Under the pieces are notes generated by a model. It was not told where the DNA came from. It saw nothing but the letters and a program-made list of their open reading frames with translations, and searched no databases. DNA of 64,000 bases from assembly GCF_028858725.1 (NCBI RefSeq), contig NC_084763.1, forward strand, positions 3,472,001 through 3,536,000. The letters run 5' to 3'. Position numbers and translations under genes: made by a program. This DNA comes from Colius striatus. Lineage: Eukaryota; Chordata; Aves; Coliiformes; Coliidae. Shown in pieces: positions 13,201 to 21,927 of this stretch. Each line of letters begins with the position of its first letter. Position 1 is the first letter of the stretch.

Positions 13201-16200
13201 GGTGGCGTGGGCCAGCAGTGTGGCTGCAGCCCTGCAGCATCCCCAGCACTCAGACAGGCTCTGTGGGCTCTGGCAGGGGAAACCCAGAGCTGGATTGTCT
13301 GGCATCCTTCAAATCTTTCCTTCCTGAGCCAGAGCATGCAGGGAAGCAAGTGTGTGGTCGTGTTGATACCGTGTGTGGTTGTGTTGGTACCTGAAGGGGT
13401 TGGTCCCAGGGGGCTTTGCTCATCTCCCAAACACAGGGCCTGGGGGAAGGAATCCCTGCTTACCTCTCAGGAGCCATCAAACTGCTTCACAAGTGAACCA
13501 GAAGAGCATGAAGGGCCATGGCTCATAAAGCCCCCCCTGAGCTGCAGTTCTCACTTGGGCCTTCACAGCTTTCCCCCAGCACCGTCCGGTGGGCTCCCAG
13601 GAGGCTGAGCCCTGCCAAGGGGGAGAGGGGCTGGGGCTGCCCTGCCAGGGATGATTGCATTGATATCCTTTTCCCTAAGGCTTGAGGAGAGCAAATAGAT
13701 CAAAGTAAGCCATGGCTCCAGCTGCACTGCTCTGTATTGCTGCACAAAAGGGAAAGGAAACCAAGATGTAGTTCACAGCCCCGAGTCCCGAGCACAGGGA
13801 TGAACTGAGCACCAAGGCAGCTAAGAGACTGGTGTTCTGCCCTGGGAAGAATTTTGCCCTCAAAACTGAGCCTGTCTGTGTTTTTTCTTTCACTGAGGTG
13901 TAGCAGGGTTGAGTTACAGGAAAGAGAAGGGGAGTGCAGCTCACCTCATTCTCATGGAACCAGGACCCTTGCAGCGGGGGGCAATATCCCAGAGCCTCGT
14001 GGGGTGTTTCTGTGTGGTGTCTCTGCTTACACTGCTCACACTCTGCCTGGTAAAGATACCCAGAGCCTTGCATTTAAAAGCCTGAAAGAAAACAGCACTT
14101 CTAAAACCTCTTCCCTGCTTCTCCCTAGTTTGCTGAGTGGTGTTTGGAGTACGGAGCACACGGGTGCCGCATCCCCGACAGACCTTACTCTCTCTTCGAA
14201 GGTAAGGGCTTGGGGTTGCAAAGGGCACTGCACTGCAGGAAAGGGCAGCCCCACCTGCTGGGCACCACCGAGGAGCTGACACCCCTCTCAGGGAAACAGC
14301 TCTGCCTCAGCTCCAATCTCAACCTCCCCTGGGGCAACGTGAGCCCGGTTCCTCTTGTCCTGGCGTTCGTTATTGGAGAGAGGAGGCTCACACCCACCTC
14401 ACTACAACTCCCTGGTAGATCCAAGGTTAGTGAGGCTCACAGTCCCGAGCAGGCTCCAAACCAAGCTTTCCAACGAGCCTGCTGTGCCACCTAGCACAGA
14501 CACGGGAAACTGCAGCAGAGCCGGGGCTCTTCTCTCACAAATCACCCAGCCCGAGGTGTGGACACCAGAGAGCAGCAGTTCTAAGTACAGGGTCTAAGTC
14601 TTCATGTTTAAAGGATTAAACATGTAACTGTTTTTACTGCTGCAAGCTCCCTGGCAGGCACTGGGGCAGGGAACAACCTCTTGCCCCAGAGCTTTGAAGC
14701 GTGTGGAGGCAGCGCAGCGGTGCCAGCAGCGGGGTGAGTTCTGCAGCAGCACTGCACAGCCAGCTCTCCTTGCAGGGGTTTACAAGCACTGATGGGCTTC
14801 TGGACAAAGCACAAAGTCTCAAGATTTTAGACAGTAAAAGTCTTAATTGTGGTGTGGGGTTCTTTGGTAACCAAGCCTCTGGGTGAAGTTGCCTGATTGA
14901 CAGGTTGTCGATGGCTGCAGGGTTGTCTCAGTGGCTCTGTTGGCATCAGGTGCTGTGGTTCAGGGACACATGAGCACTCTGCAGCTACCTGACAGGTTGG
15001 AGTGAGGTGAGGGTCAGTCTCTACAGTAACAAGTGACAGGACACAAGGCTCAAGTTGCCCCAGGGGAGGTTGAGGCTGGAGCTGAGGCAGAGCTTTTTCC
15101 CTGGGAGGGTTGTCAGCCCCTGTGCCAGGCTGCCCAGGGAGCTGGGGGAGTGCCCAGCCCTGGAGGGATCCCAAAGCCATGGAGCTGAGGTGCTGAGGGT
15201 CGTGGGGTAGTGGTGGGCTGGGCAGGGTGAGGGGAGGGCTGGCTTTGCTAACTGAAGGGATCCTGCGATTCAGTACAGGGTCAGGAGGTGGAGCTGGTGG
15301 CAGCGCCTCAGGCTCTGGGTGGTGAAGAACCACCCTCCTGTGCATCACCACCAGCACAAAGCTTTGCTGTTGTAATTTAACCAGGGAAACGAAAAGCAAG
15401 AGCTGCAAAAGGCTGAGGGACAGACCACCTTGGGATTTCCTTTTTCTGAGCACTGAGGTGATGCAGCTGAGAAGGTGGGAGCAGAGAGATCTTGGTCCTT
15501 GCCTTTGGTCCTATAGAAAGGCCAGTTCATTTGCCCAGGAAACCAAGTTTCACTTGAGCAGCTGCTCAGAAAGAGCTGCAGGGAGGAGCTGTTGAATCAG
15601 GGGCTGTTGCTTTTGCTTCAGTGTGCTGGTGGCATGGCCAGGGAGCACAGAGCTGTCTGGTTTCAGGCAGGGTCAGGCTTCTCAGAGCTGTGTGCTTGGA
15701 GGCAGGGTCAGGCTGCTCAGAGCTGTGTGCTTGGAGGCAGGGTCAGTCAGGATGCTCAGAGCTGTGTGCTTGGAGGCAGGGTCAGGCTGCTCAGAGCTGT
15801 GTGCTTGGAGGCAGGGTCAGTCAGGCTGCTCAGAGCTGTGTGCTTGGAGGCAGGGTCAGTCAGGATGCTCAGAGCTGTGTGCTTGGAGGCAGGGTCAGGC
15901 TGCTCAGAGCTGTGTGCTTGGAGGCAGGGTCAGTCAGGATGCTCAGAGCTGTGTGCTTGGAGGCAGGGTCAGGCTGCTCAGAGCTGTGTGCTTGGAGGCA
16001 GGGTCAGTCAGGCTGCTCAGAGCTGTGTGCTTGGAGGCAGGGTCAGTCAGGCTGCTCAGAGCTGTGTGCTTGGAGGCAGGGTCAGGATGCTCAGAGCTGT
16101 GTGCTTGGAGGCAGGGTCAGTCAGGCTGCTCAGAGCTGTGTGCTTGGAGGCAGGGTCAGTCAGGATGCTCAGAGCTGTGTGCTTGGAGGCAGGGTCAGGC

Positions 16201-16982
16201 TGCTCAGAGCTGTGTGCTTGGAGGCAGGGTCAGTCAGGATGCTCAGAGCTGTGTGCTTGGAGGCAGGGTCAGGCTGCTCAGAGCTGTGTGCTTGGAGGCA
16301 GGGTCAGTCAGGCTGCTCAGAGCTGTGTGCTTGGAGGCAGGGTCAGTCAGGCTGCTCAGAGCTGTGTGCTTGGAGGCAGGGTCAGGATGCTCAGAGCTGT
16401 GTGCTTGGAGGCAGGGTCAGTCAGGCTGCTCAGAGCTGTGTGCTTGGAGGCAGGGTCAGTCAGGCTGCTCAGAGCTGTGTGCTTGGAGGCAGGGTCAGTC
16501 AGGCTGCTCAGAGCTGTGTGCTTGGAGGCAGGGTCAGTCAGGCTGCTCAGAGCTGTGTGCTTGGAGGCAGGGTCAGGCTGCTCAGAGCTGTGTGCTTGGA
16601 GGCAGGGTCAGTCAGGCTGCTCAGAGCTGTGTCCTTTCAGGCAGGGTCAGGATGCTCAGAGCTGTGTGCTTGGAGGCAGGGTCAGTCAGGCTGCTCAGAG
16701 CTGTGTGCTTGGAGGCAGGGTCAGTCAGGCTGCTCAGAGCTGTGTGCTTGGAGGCAGGGTCAGTCAGGCTGCTCAGAGCTGTGTGCTTGGAGGCAGGATC
16801 AGGCTGCTCAGAGCTGTGTGCTTGGAGGCAGGGTCAGTCAGGCTGCTCAGAGCTGTGTCCTTTCAGGCATGGCCGGAGCCATTCACTTCCTCTCGGATGT
16901 TTCGGTGCCGGAGACTTCCCAGTTCCCAGCGTTTGAACTTGGGCCTCAAAGGAGCGAAAACAAAGTGGAGCAGGACAGCTAA
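1125..16982 (+). CDS. LANCL2: LANCL2, LanC-like protein 2 (exons 2-9, partial at 5' end)
   Basis: Spliced gene; the eight exons are listed separately. They join to 1170 nt, or 389 residues plus stop, against about 450 residues in mammals, so roughly 60 residues of exon 1 are missing. Seen: the seven G-x-x-G loop motifs of the LanC (alpha/alpha)7 toroid in order (GWTG, GDAG, GRAG, GVAG, GAPG, GTAG, GMAG), and the zinc ligands Cys in WCHGAPG (10895-10897) and Cys-His in ICHGTAG (12583-12588). Known of the family: eukaryotic LanC-like proteins add glutathione to dehydroamino acids in damaged proteins. Mammalian LANCL2 is N-myristoylated, membrane or nuclear associated, and has been proposed as an abscisic acid receptor. 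Long identical stretches such as [20 protein letters not shown] and [18 protein letters not shown] favour LANCL2 over LANCL1/3. The C-terminal tail is longer than in human. All donors are GT and all acceptors AG. Confidence 0.97.
1886..2177 (+). mobile_element. CR1 LINE 3' fragment
   Basis: It carries the CR1 3' landmarks: a GATAGGATAAGAGGAAATGG-type segment, GGAGGTGGTGGAGTC, TTGGACTCGATGAGCTTAAA and a degenerate GATTCTGCGATTCTG tail. 5' truncated, an older subfamily, in LANCL2 sense orientation. Confidence 0.85.
2262..2490 (-). mobile_element. CR1 LINE 3' fragment
   Basis: Reverse complement of a CR1 3' end. It starts with the tail complement ATAGAACCATAGGATGG, followed by GGCACAGGAACGTGTCCAG, CCTCCCTGGGCAGCCTGG and GTGTTCCAGCTCG. 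5' truncated. Confidence 0.87.
4256..4463 (+). CDS. LANCL2: LANCL2 exon 3
   Basis: 208 nt, starting with the last two bases of the split Gly and ending AG|GTAAGT (split Arg). It encodes [13 protein letters not shown] and the second barrel repeat with [12 protein letters not shown]. The acceptor is CTTCTCCCAG. A CR1 element begins 31 bp after the donor. Confidence 0.97.
4464..6329 (+). other. LANCL2: LANCL2 intron 3
   Basis: About 1.9 kb, over half of it one antisense CR1 copy (4495 to about 5462). The remaining 5463-6329 shows no recognised feature. Confidence 0.85.
4495..5462 (-). mobile_element. CR1 LINE, about 970 bp with ORF2 C-terminal part
   Basis: The tail complement CATAGAATCACAGAATGG starts 31 bp after the LANCL2 exon 3 donor. 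The minus strand encodes degraded CR1 ORF2, including a reverse-transcriptase segment ([16 protein letters not shown] near 5350-5400) and a C-terminal frame at 4673-5050 with [20 protein letters not shown]. Frames shift and the 5' end is missing, so it is a dead copy of a rather young subfamily. Confidence 0.92.
6330..6477 (+). CDS. LANCL2: LANCL2 exon 4
   Basis: 148 nt, ending in phase 0 at AAAGAG|GTAAGG. It encodes LLQLQRTVV, the third barrel motif [16 protein letters not shown] and the conserved EIGPDTV segment. The acceptor is GATGCAG. Confidence 0.97.
6478..6997 (+). other. LANCL2: LANCL2 intron 4
   Basis: 520 bp, the shortest intron of the gene; no repeat recognised. Confidence 0.85.
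6998..7144 (+). CDS. LANCL2: LANCL2 exon 5
   Basis: 147 nt, exactly 49 codons. It encodes [11 protein letters not shown], the near-invariant [15 protein letters not shown] and the fourth motif [14 protein letters not shown]. Acceptor CCCTTAG, donor CAG|GTAGGA. Confidence 0.97.
7145..10759 (+). other. LANCL2: LANCL2 intron 5
   Basis: About 3.6 kb of mostly unique sequence with one antisense CR1 fragment (about 9563-9850). No coding signal is supported in 7300-9500. Confidence 0.85.
9563..9850 (-). mobile_element. CR1 LINE 3' fragment
   Basis: Antisense CR1 3' end: GGAATCACAGCATCCCAG, GGCACAGGAACGTGTCCAG, GTGTTCCAGCTTGTGCCC and TGTAGGTGTTAATGGGATGC. It lacks the usual GGGCAGCCTGG segment, so it has an internal deletion. 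Confidence 0.85.
10760..10942 (+). CDS. LANCL2: LANCL2 exon 6 (first zinc ligand)
   Basis: 183 nt, 61 codons, both ends in phase 0. It encodes [20 protein letters not shown] and the fifth motif, [18 protein letters not shown]. The Cys at 10895-10897 corresponds to the first zinc ligand of the LanC family. Acceptor TTCCTCCAG, donor AAG|GTCAGT. Confidence 0.98.
11005..11102 (-). mobile_element. CR1 LINE short fragment
   Basis: The reverse complement matches the ORF2 C-terminal region: TTCTCTTCTCCAGGCTGAAC, AGCCCCAGGGCCCGCAGCC and TTTCCTCCTCACACC. Confidence 0.7.
11637..11975 (-). mobile_element. CR1 LINE 3' fragment
   Basis: Antisense copy with tail complement TAGAATCACAGAATC, then CCAGGGCTGGGCACTCCCTC, GGGCAGCCTGGCACAGGGG and CTGTTTCCTCTTGTCCTGTT. 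Same subfamily as the copies at 21361 and 31897. Confidence 0.87.
12493..12669 (+). CDS. LANCL2: LANCL2 exon 7 (Cys-His zinc ligands)
   Basis: 177 nt, 59 codons, both ends in phase 0. It encodes [20 protein letters not shown] and the sixth motif [16 protein letters not shown]; the Cys-His pair at 12583-12588 completes the zinc site. Acceptor TGCCCCAG, donor AAG|GTGAGC. Confidence 0.98.
12670..14128 (+). other. LANCL2: LANCL2 intron 7
   Basis: About 1.46 kb of relatively GC-rich intron; no repeat or exon recognised. Confidence 0.85.
14129..14201 (+). CDS. LANCL2: LANCL2 exon 8
   Basis: 73 nt encoding [20 protein letters not shown] and SLFE, ending with one base of a split Gly codon (GAAG|GTAAGG). 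Acceptor TCTCCCTAG. Confidence 0.97.
14268..14420 (-). mobile_element. CR1 LINE internal fragment
   Basis: Antisense segment with GAGCTGACACCCCTCTCAGG, CTCCAATCTCAACCTCCCCT and CTCACTACAACTCCCTGG. It lacks the 3' tail. Confidence 0.75.
15000..15275 (+). mobile_element. CR1 LINE 3' fragment
   Basis: Sense copy: GTGACAGGACACAAGGCTC, GCCCCAGGGGAGGTTGAGG, TGTGCCAGGCTGCCCAGGG, GAGTGCCCAGCCCTGGAGG, then GATCCTGCGATTC. It is the mirror of the subfamily at 11637-11975, and its 5' end is missing. Confidence 0.83.
15667..16866 (+). repeat. 1200-bp minisatellite of 35/39-bp units in LANCL2 intron 8
   Basis: About 32 head-to-tail units: roughly 12 of 35 bp and 20 of 39 bp, differing by a GTCAG versus GTCAGTCAG step, with a G[C/A]TGCTCAG substitution marking subtypes. 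Each unit contains GCTCAGAGCTGTGTGCTTGG and AGGCAGGGTCAG. The block 15841-16140 is repeated exactly at 16141-16440. The array is bounded on both sides by TTTCAG|GCA (15661-15666 and 16861-16866), and the right boundary is the functional exon 9 acceptor. The units contain no stop in any forward frame, which gives three overlapping open frames over 430 codons that are not genes. Confidence 0.97.
16867..16982 (+). CDS. LANCL2: LANCL2 exon 9, terminal coding exon
   Basis: 116 nt: two bases of split Gly, then 37 codons and TAA at 16980-16982. It encodes the seventh motif [11 protein letters not shown] and a tail ending NKVEQDS, several residues longer than the human tail, which ends soon after FPAFEL. 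The acceptor, GTCCTTTCAG at 16857-16866, is the last segment of the minisatellite that fills the end of intron 8. Its pyrimidine run is short and another AG lies about 15 nt upstream. The protein match to the family fixes this acceptor, because exon 8 ends at FE and exon 9 opens GMAGAIH. Confidence 0.95.
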
Positions 16983-17259
16983 AAGGTCCTTTGGAAAGGA
17001 ACCTTGATGCCAAAAGAGATGAGACTGTTTAGTGCCTCTGCTAGGGAACCAGCTGGCCCCTGACCCGGCGCATGGCTGGAGCCCTTTTGTCCCCGGGCGG
17101 GAGGAGCCGCGGTGGAAGGGCTGCGAAGGACAGAGGACAAGAGCAGTCAAGTGCTCAACTTTCTTCCATTGTATTTGTCTCCTTCAGGTCCCTGACATGC
17201 TCTGCATGTTTCTTGGTGTTGTGTGTTGCCCTGAGTCCTTTGTTGTTAGCAAGCAGCCG

Positions 17260-17262
<3 letters not shown>

Positions 17263-17296
<34 letters not shown>
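17263..17296 (+). repeat. (TG)17 microsatellite
   Basis: 34 bp of perfect TG dinucleotide about 280 bp after the LANCL2 stop, probably in its 3' UTR. Confidence 0.97.
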
Positions 17297-17298
<2 letters not shown>

Positions 17299-18849
17299 AG
17301 TCCCCGGTGCCCCTGTGCATGATGCAGCCCAGCAGCAGTGTGGCTTCCTGCAGCTGCTTTCCCAGAGCCACTGCTGAGCTGACAACTTGAAACAGAGAGG
17401 AGGCCAAACCTTGCTGTGCTGCCATCTCTCTGCCTGTCCCCCCAGCAGCTGCAGAGAGGAGCCCTTCTGATGGGGAGAGCGAGGCCGCCTCTGCTCTCAC
17501 ACTCAGCAGGTTGGAAGGGACCTTTTGATGCCTTTTGCTGTTCTTGGCAGGGTGAGGGGGTTTGAAAACCTGCAGGAGAGGCTGCCTGGGGTCTCTGCTC
17601 CTGCCTGGGGCTCTGTGCCCACCTCTGCCAGGCCGGGCAGGCCCGAGGCACCGGGGAGCAGCATTGGCAGCGCTGCCAGAGCAGGGGACTGAAGGGGCTT
17701 TTCATCTTCCAGTCCAGTGGGTAAGAGCCCTTTGTCCTTCATCTGCAGCGTGCTGCCTGTGCTTTGCAGGTGAGGACACAGCCCTGCCCCAGGTGCTGCC
17801 AGGGGTGTGGGGAAGCAGGACAGCTCTGAGCACAGCCAGCGCAGCCCCTGCCCAGGGACGGCACCCAGAGCAGCTCCCTCGCCCGGCCCCAGCCCCTCTG
17901 TGCCCTGCAGCCCCCAGCCCAGCACGTGGGCTCTGTCCTGCCTGGGTGAGGGGGCACAGGAGGCAGAGGGAGGCTGAGGGCACTAGGGAGGGAGGGCTCC
18001 TCCAGCACAGCAGTGCAGAGGGCTGACCCTGGGCTTCTGTCTTCAGCCTGTGGCCACCGAGCCAGGGGGAGACTTGCCCAGGGTGAAGTCTCACCGAAGT
18101 TCCAGCAGAGGAAGCAGGTGGCAGCTCAGCTCCTGTTTGACATCCCCCCCATCCCTCCCTTGCCTTCCCTTGTCTGTGGGTGGGTTGACAGGGCAGGGGG
18201 CTGCTGGGTTTGCAGGGACTGTGTGTGAATGCTGCCCGTCCAAGGCTCCATCCCTGGGCCCAGGCCTGGGCAGTTCAGCCCTTGGTGCCCTCTTCGTCTG
18301 CTGAGCTGGAAACAGCACCTGAGGGAGGTGAGTTGGGCCCAAGGGGCATTCAAACCCCTTGGTTTCAAAAGCATTGAGGTATAGAGACACTCAGAACAGC
18401 TTCATGGTGAGCAGACATCAAGATAACAAGCAGTGGACCAGCAGCTCTCTGTGTAGGGCAGCCAACCTTCTGCTGGGGGCTGGCCCTGGCCTTCTCTGCA
18501 GAGTCCTGGGGGAAGGCAGCAGCACTAGAAACATGGGGAAGCACCTGAGGGGACATCAGCTCATCCTCCCCCTCCTCCCACCACTGCCCTGCAGCTCCTG
18601 GCTGGTGCCCCTTGGGAAAGGTCACTGTGGGAAGGTGGAAACAGTTTCCCCAAGGCCTTTGTGCTCAGAAAGCACATCAGTCAGTCAGCCTGGAAACGAG
18701 GAGAAACGTCTTCATAGCCCCTGGTTTGCTTGGTCTGTGTGTCCTTGTCCCTCTGTTGCAAACAGCAGTAGTGTGTGTTCAACGTGGAGATGCTCTTTGG
18801 GCAGAAAAAGAGGAAAACAAATGCTGATGTTTTGTTGTTTGGCTTTATT

Positions 18850-18855
18850 AGTAAA
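18850..18855 (+). terminator. LANCL2: Candidate LANCL2 polyadenylation signal (AGTAAA)
   Basis: A variant hexamer, AGTAAA, is followed within 50 bp by GT-rich DNA (CTCTGTGGTGGTGAGTTG, then GGTTTTTGTCT). No canonical AATAAA was noticed on this strand between the stop and this point. Inferred only from motif and context. Confidence 0.25.
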
Positions 18856-18870
18856 GATGAAGCTCTGTGG

Positions 18871-19920
18871 TGGTGAGTTGTCAGCTTGGTTTTTGTCTCT
18901 GCCCTGCTGTTCCTTCCTTCCCTCCCTCCCTCCAGCACGGTCCTGGGGGGTGAAACAACGCAGAGAGAGGCCAAATCACCTTTGTCTTGAACCCTTCACC
19001 TCTCAGGGGCATTTCAGGCCTGTCCTGGGTGGGTTGTGGTGTGCACTGCTTTGTGTAGGTGCCTTTGCACTCTGCTCACACAGCTCCTGCTGGACAGTTT
19101 GCAGCTGAAGAGCACAGGATGAAACCTCTCAGTGCAGATGACCAAGCTGCTGCCTCCCAGCTTTGGGAAGGCTTCAGCTTTGGCTCTAGCTGGGCTTTGA
19201 CAGCAGGAAGCAGGTGAGCTGCTCCCCCTCTCTGCCCCCTGAGAGCAACTGCTGCCTCTTGCAGGAGCCACACCACTTCTGGTGGGCAGCCGCAGCTCCT
19301 GTGTGCAGATCCAGCCTGGGGTTTTCCTTCCCTGTCATGTGAGGGAGGACAGGGCAGTGCAGCCTGAGCCCTGGCCCAGCTCTTCCTCCTGGTGATGGTC
19401 CCTTTTCCCATCTGTTTTCACTGGTGTTTCTTTGGGGCTGTTCCCAGGTGCAGGAGCTCAGTCTCTGTACACAGGGAGCAGTAGTGGCCTGGTTTTAGCC
19501 ACAGTTTCTCCTCACCATCGACAAGTGGGATGCTGGAAATCCACCTGTAGGTCCACCTACCCCTGACCACCAGCCCTTCCCATGCCTGGCAGCCCCAGGC
19601 CGTGGCTGCAGGAGCTGAGCCCAAGAGTTCAGGCCTTGGGATGGATTTTTCTGCAGCAAGCCAGTGACCTCAGGGCTTTCCTGAGGCCTCTCCACGTGTC
19701 CCTCCCACCCTCTGCCTCCTGCCAGGCTCAGCAGCCACGGTTTGAGGACACACACACAGCTGCAGGTAGGACCTCGAGGTGGTTTTGTTCATGTTCCTGG
19801 CTCCTGCCCTGGGCTCTGGCCTTTCACCCCCCTGCCCTCACCTCCACACACACGATGCTACTGGGTACCACAAGGAATTGGAACAGCTCAGGGAGAAGGA
19901 GCAATGAAGAGGGCGAGAGG
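18871..19920. other. Putative intergenic gap between LANCL2 and VOPP1 3' ends
   Basis: About 1 kb between the two candidate polyadenylation sites. Apart from the short CCTT/CCCT tract near its left end, no repeat, exon or motif is recognised. Confidence 0.35.
18912..18933 (+). repeat. CCTT/CCCT simple repeat
   Basis: A short pyrimidine tetranucleotide tract (TTCCTTCCTTCCCTCCCTCC) between the two genes. Confidence 0.8.
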
Positions 19921-19941
19921 TACAGCAGCATCCAGTCTGAC

Positions 19942-19947
19942 TTTAAT
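19942..19947 (-). terminator. VOPP1: Candidate distal VOPP1 polyadenylation signal (ATTAAA)
   Basis: On the minus strand GCTTTGTATTAAAGTCAGAC carries the common variant ATTAAA, 2.2 kb after the stop. Motif-based only. Confidence 0.35.
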
Positions 19948-21360
19948 ACAAAGCATTTCCAAAGCAAGTTGTTTATGAGCAACAGAAGCCCCTGAGACTG
20001 GAGAAAGGTCTGTTTGAGCTCCATCCCCCCACCCTCTCCCCAACCTCCCTTGCCCAGCGCCCCATCACCTCCCATCTCTTTGGATATCACTCCAGCAGGG
20101 CTTCTTCCTTCTTCCTCCTCCCCCTTCCTTTTTTGTTTAACACTGCAAGAGGAAGACAAAGACCCCAGAAGCTGCAGCAGGGAGGCAGTGAGAGGGAAGG
20201 CATGGGAAGAGCTGGTGAGGAAGGGCTGTATTTCAGGTAGGTGCTGTAAGAGGTAGTGTCAGCTGGCAGCATGAGCCAATCAACCAGCCAGACCTCAGGG
20301 AAACTGCACCATAAGTTGCATTTCAAGGACCAGCACAAGGATTCATTAGCAAAAGCTTCTGTTCAAGGTTGCCCAGGATACATTTGGGAACAGAAACAGA
20401 CTTAACACCCTGGAGCCAGCCACACAAGGGCTGTGGCCACTTGCATTGCCAGCCAATGCCAGCTTGGGTTTGCTTTCAGAAGGCTCTCATTTACACACCA
20501 GCATCTTCAGACATGCACAGCTTTGAACTTAATCAACTGCCCACTGCTTCAGCCCCCCCAGAGGCTGGGTGAGCAGAGGGAGCTGCACTCACACTCACTC
20601 ACTGCCAGCTCCCCTCCAGCCCTTGCTGCACACGCAGGGAACACCAGCCACAGGCTTCTGCCCTCGGCTCTCTGGGACTGAGCTGCTCCAAAGCTGACTC
20701 TGCTCCAGCTGAGCAGCAGCTCCAGCAGCAGCACTTGGTGCTCCTCTGCTTTAGGCCTCCATCCCTCAGCCAGGCTGTCTCCACAGGTCCTTCAGCAGTT
20801 CCTTTTGTCACGGCTCCGGTGCTGCTGGTACCGAGGGGTGTGAGAGCTGCGCAGGTAACCGGGCTCCGCCTGTAGCTCGATGTGTGCTGAGGTCACTTGC
20901 TGAGGCTGAGTTGGGAATCCTGAGGCCACACACAGCAAATGCAGGAGCTGTGCAGCTGGGCCAGGGCCTGCTCTTGGGCACCAGCCCCCAATAGTTACCC
21001 GTTTATCTGCCCTAGTGAGCAGAGCAGCGGTACAGGGATCTCACCTGGAGACGACAGCTCTCTGTGCTGCTCCGTGGCAGCTGCTCCTTCTCAGGGACAC
21101 AGCTCCCTTCACCATCAAAGGGAGCAAAGCTGGCAGCCTGCTCCCACTCTTCCTCATCTGCCAAGTCAGGGAAGACAACTTTCCTCTGTGTTTCTGACCC
21201 CACTTGTCCTGAGGCCCGAGCAGCAGCGGTGCTGAGGTTACTGCCTCACACAACCCCACTGCTGCACCCAAGGCTCTCCCTCACTTCAAGGTAACAGCTC
21301 TCTTGTATAAGGCAGTGGGTAAAGCCCCTGCCCTGACTCAGCTGACACCAGTGCTGCAGT

Positions 21361-21545
21361 CATAGAATCATATTGGGAAAGACCTTTATGGAAGCTTCTG
21401 GAGTCCCAGGAGGTGAGTCCCAGTCCTCACCCTGCCCAGCCCAGCACTGACCCACAGCCCTCAGCTCCAAGGCTTTGGGAACCCTCCAGGGCTGGGCACT
21501 CCCCCAGCTCCCTGGGCAGCCTGGCACAGGGGCTGACAACTTCTC
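21361..21545 (-). mobile_element. CR1 LINE 3' fragment in VOPP1 3' UTR region
   Basis: Tail complement CATAGAATCATATTGGG, then CTCACCCTGCCCAGCCCAGC, CCAGGGCTGGGCACTCCCCC and GGGCAGCCTGGCACAGGGGC. It runs in the same direction as VOPP1, so it may be transcribed into the mRNA. Confidence 0.85.
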
Positions 21546-21862
21546 TGTGTCTGTTACACCTCAGCACCAAACTGTACAAGAAAACAGTCACTATTTCTAG
21601 CAAAAACACCCCATTGCTCTGCCCCTTCTCCCCTTTGTCACCCCCCCCCTTAGCTGGAGGCATTTCTGCTCTGGGTCTCACACAAGGGGCTGCCAGCAGC
21701 AGCCTGCCACCATGCAACTGGGACCAGCTGAACCAAGCAAGAAAGAAAGAGAAAGACAGCCAGGTTTTAAATACAGGTTTCCATTAAAAGCATTACAAAG
21801 GTGCCTCCTCTCCTTTCGAAGGCCAAAGAAACACTTGTCCTAAAAAAATAAACCCAAAAGGA

Positions 21863-21873
21863 GGGGGGGGGGG
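21863..21873. repeat. 11-G homopolymer run
   Basis: Perfect G run on the plus strand (C run in VOPP1 transcript), flanked by A-rich DNA. Confidence 0.9.
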
Positions 21874-21927
21874 AAAAAGGGAAACAAAAAAGGTAAAAGT
21901 ATTTAAAATCACCCCTTTGCAAGTAAG

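Larger units (their letters stand above)
14202..16866 (+). other. LANCL2: LANCL2 intron 8
   Basis: About 2.7 kb with an antisense CR1 fragment (about 14268-14420), a sense CR1 fragment (about 15000-15275), and the 1200-bp minisatellite that runs into the exon 9 acceptor. Confidence 0.9.
16983..18870 (+). other. LANCL2: LANCL2 3' UTR (probable extent)
   Basis: Sequence after the TAA with no further splice or coding evidence; it holds a (TG)17 microsatellite. The end is inferred from a candidate AGTAAA signal at 18850-18855. The UTR could end earlier or run on towards VOPP1. Confidence 0.4.

Noticed and set aside
14827..15453. 208-codon minus-strand frame
   Set aside because: Covers the reverse strand of a CR1 fragment (15000-15275) and GC-rich intron; Pro/Leu-rich low-complexity translation.
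15667..16866. CRISPR-like regular repeat array
   Set aside because: Head-to-tail units have no unique spacers, and the DNA is a vertebrate intron; it is a minisatellite.
15592..17007. Three overlapping open frames of 437-471 codons on the plus strand with [16 protein letters not shown] repeats
   Set aside because: They are produced by a stop-free minisatellite open in all forward frames within LANCL2 intron 8; no family match, and only the last part of one frame is real exon 9.
17184..17705. 173-codon minus-strand frame with an HTHTHT run
   Set aside because: The run is the translated (TG)n microsatellite in the LANCL2 3' UTR; no other support.
18359..19108. 249-codon plus-strand frame after LANCL2
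   Set aside because: No family resemblance, and it lies in the probable LANCL2 3' UTR and intergenic sequence; Cys/Ser/Leu-rich composition typical of chance frames.
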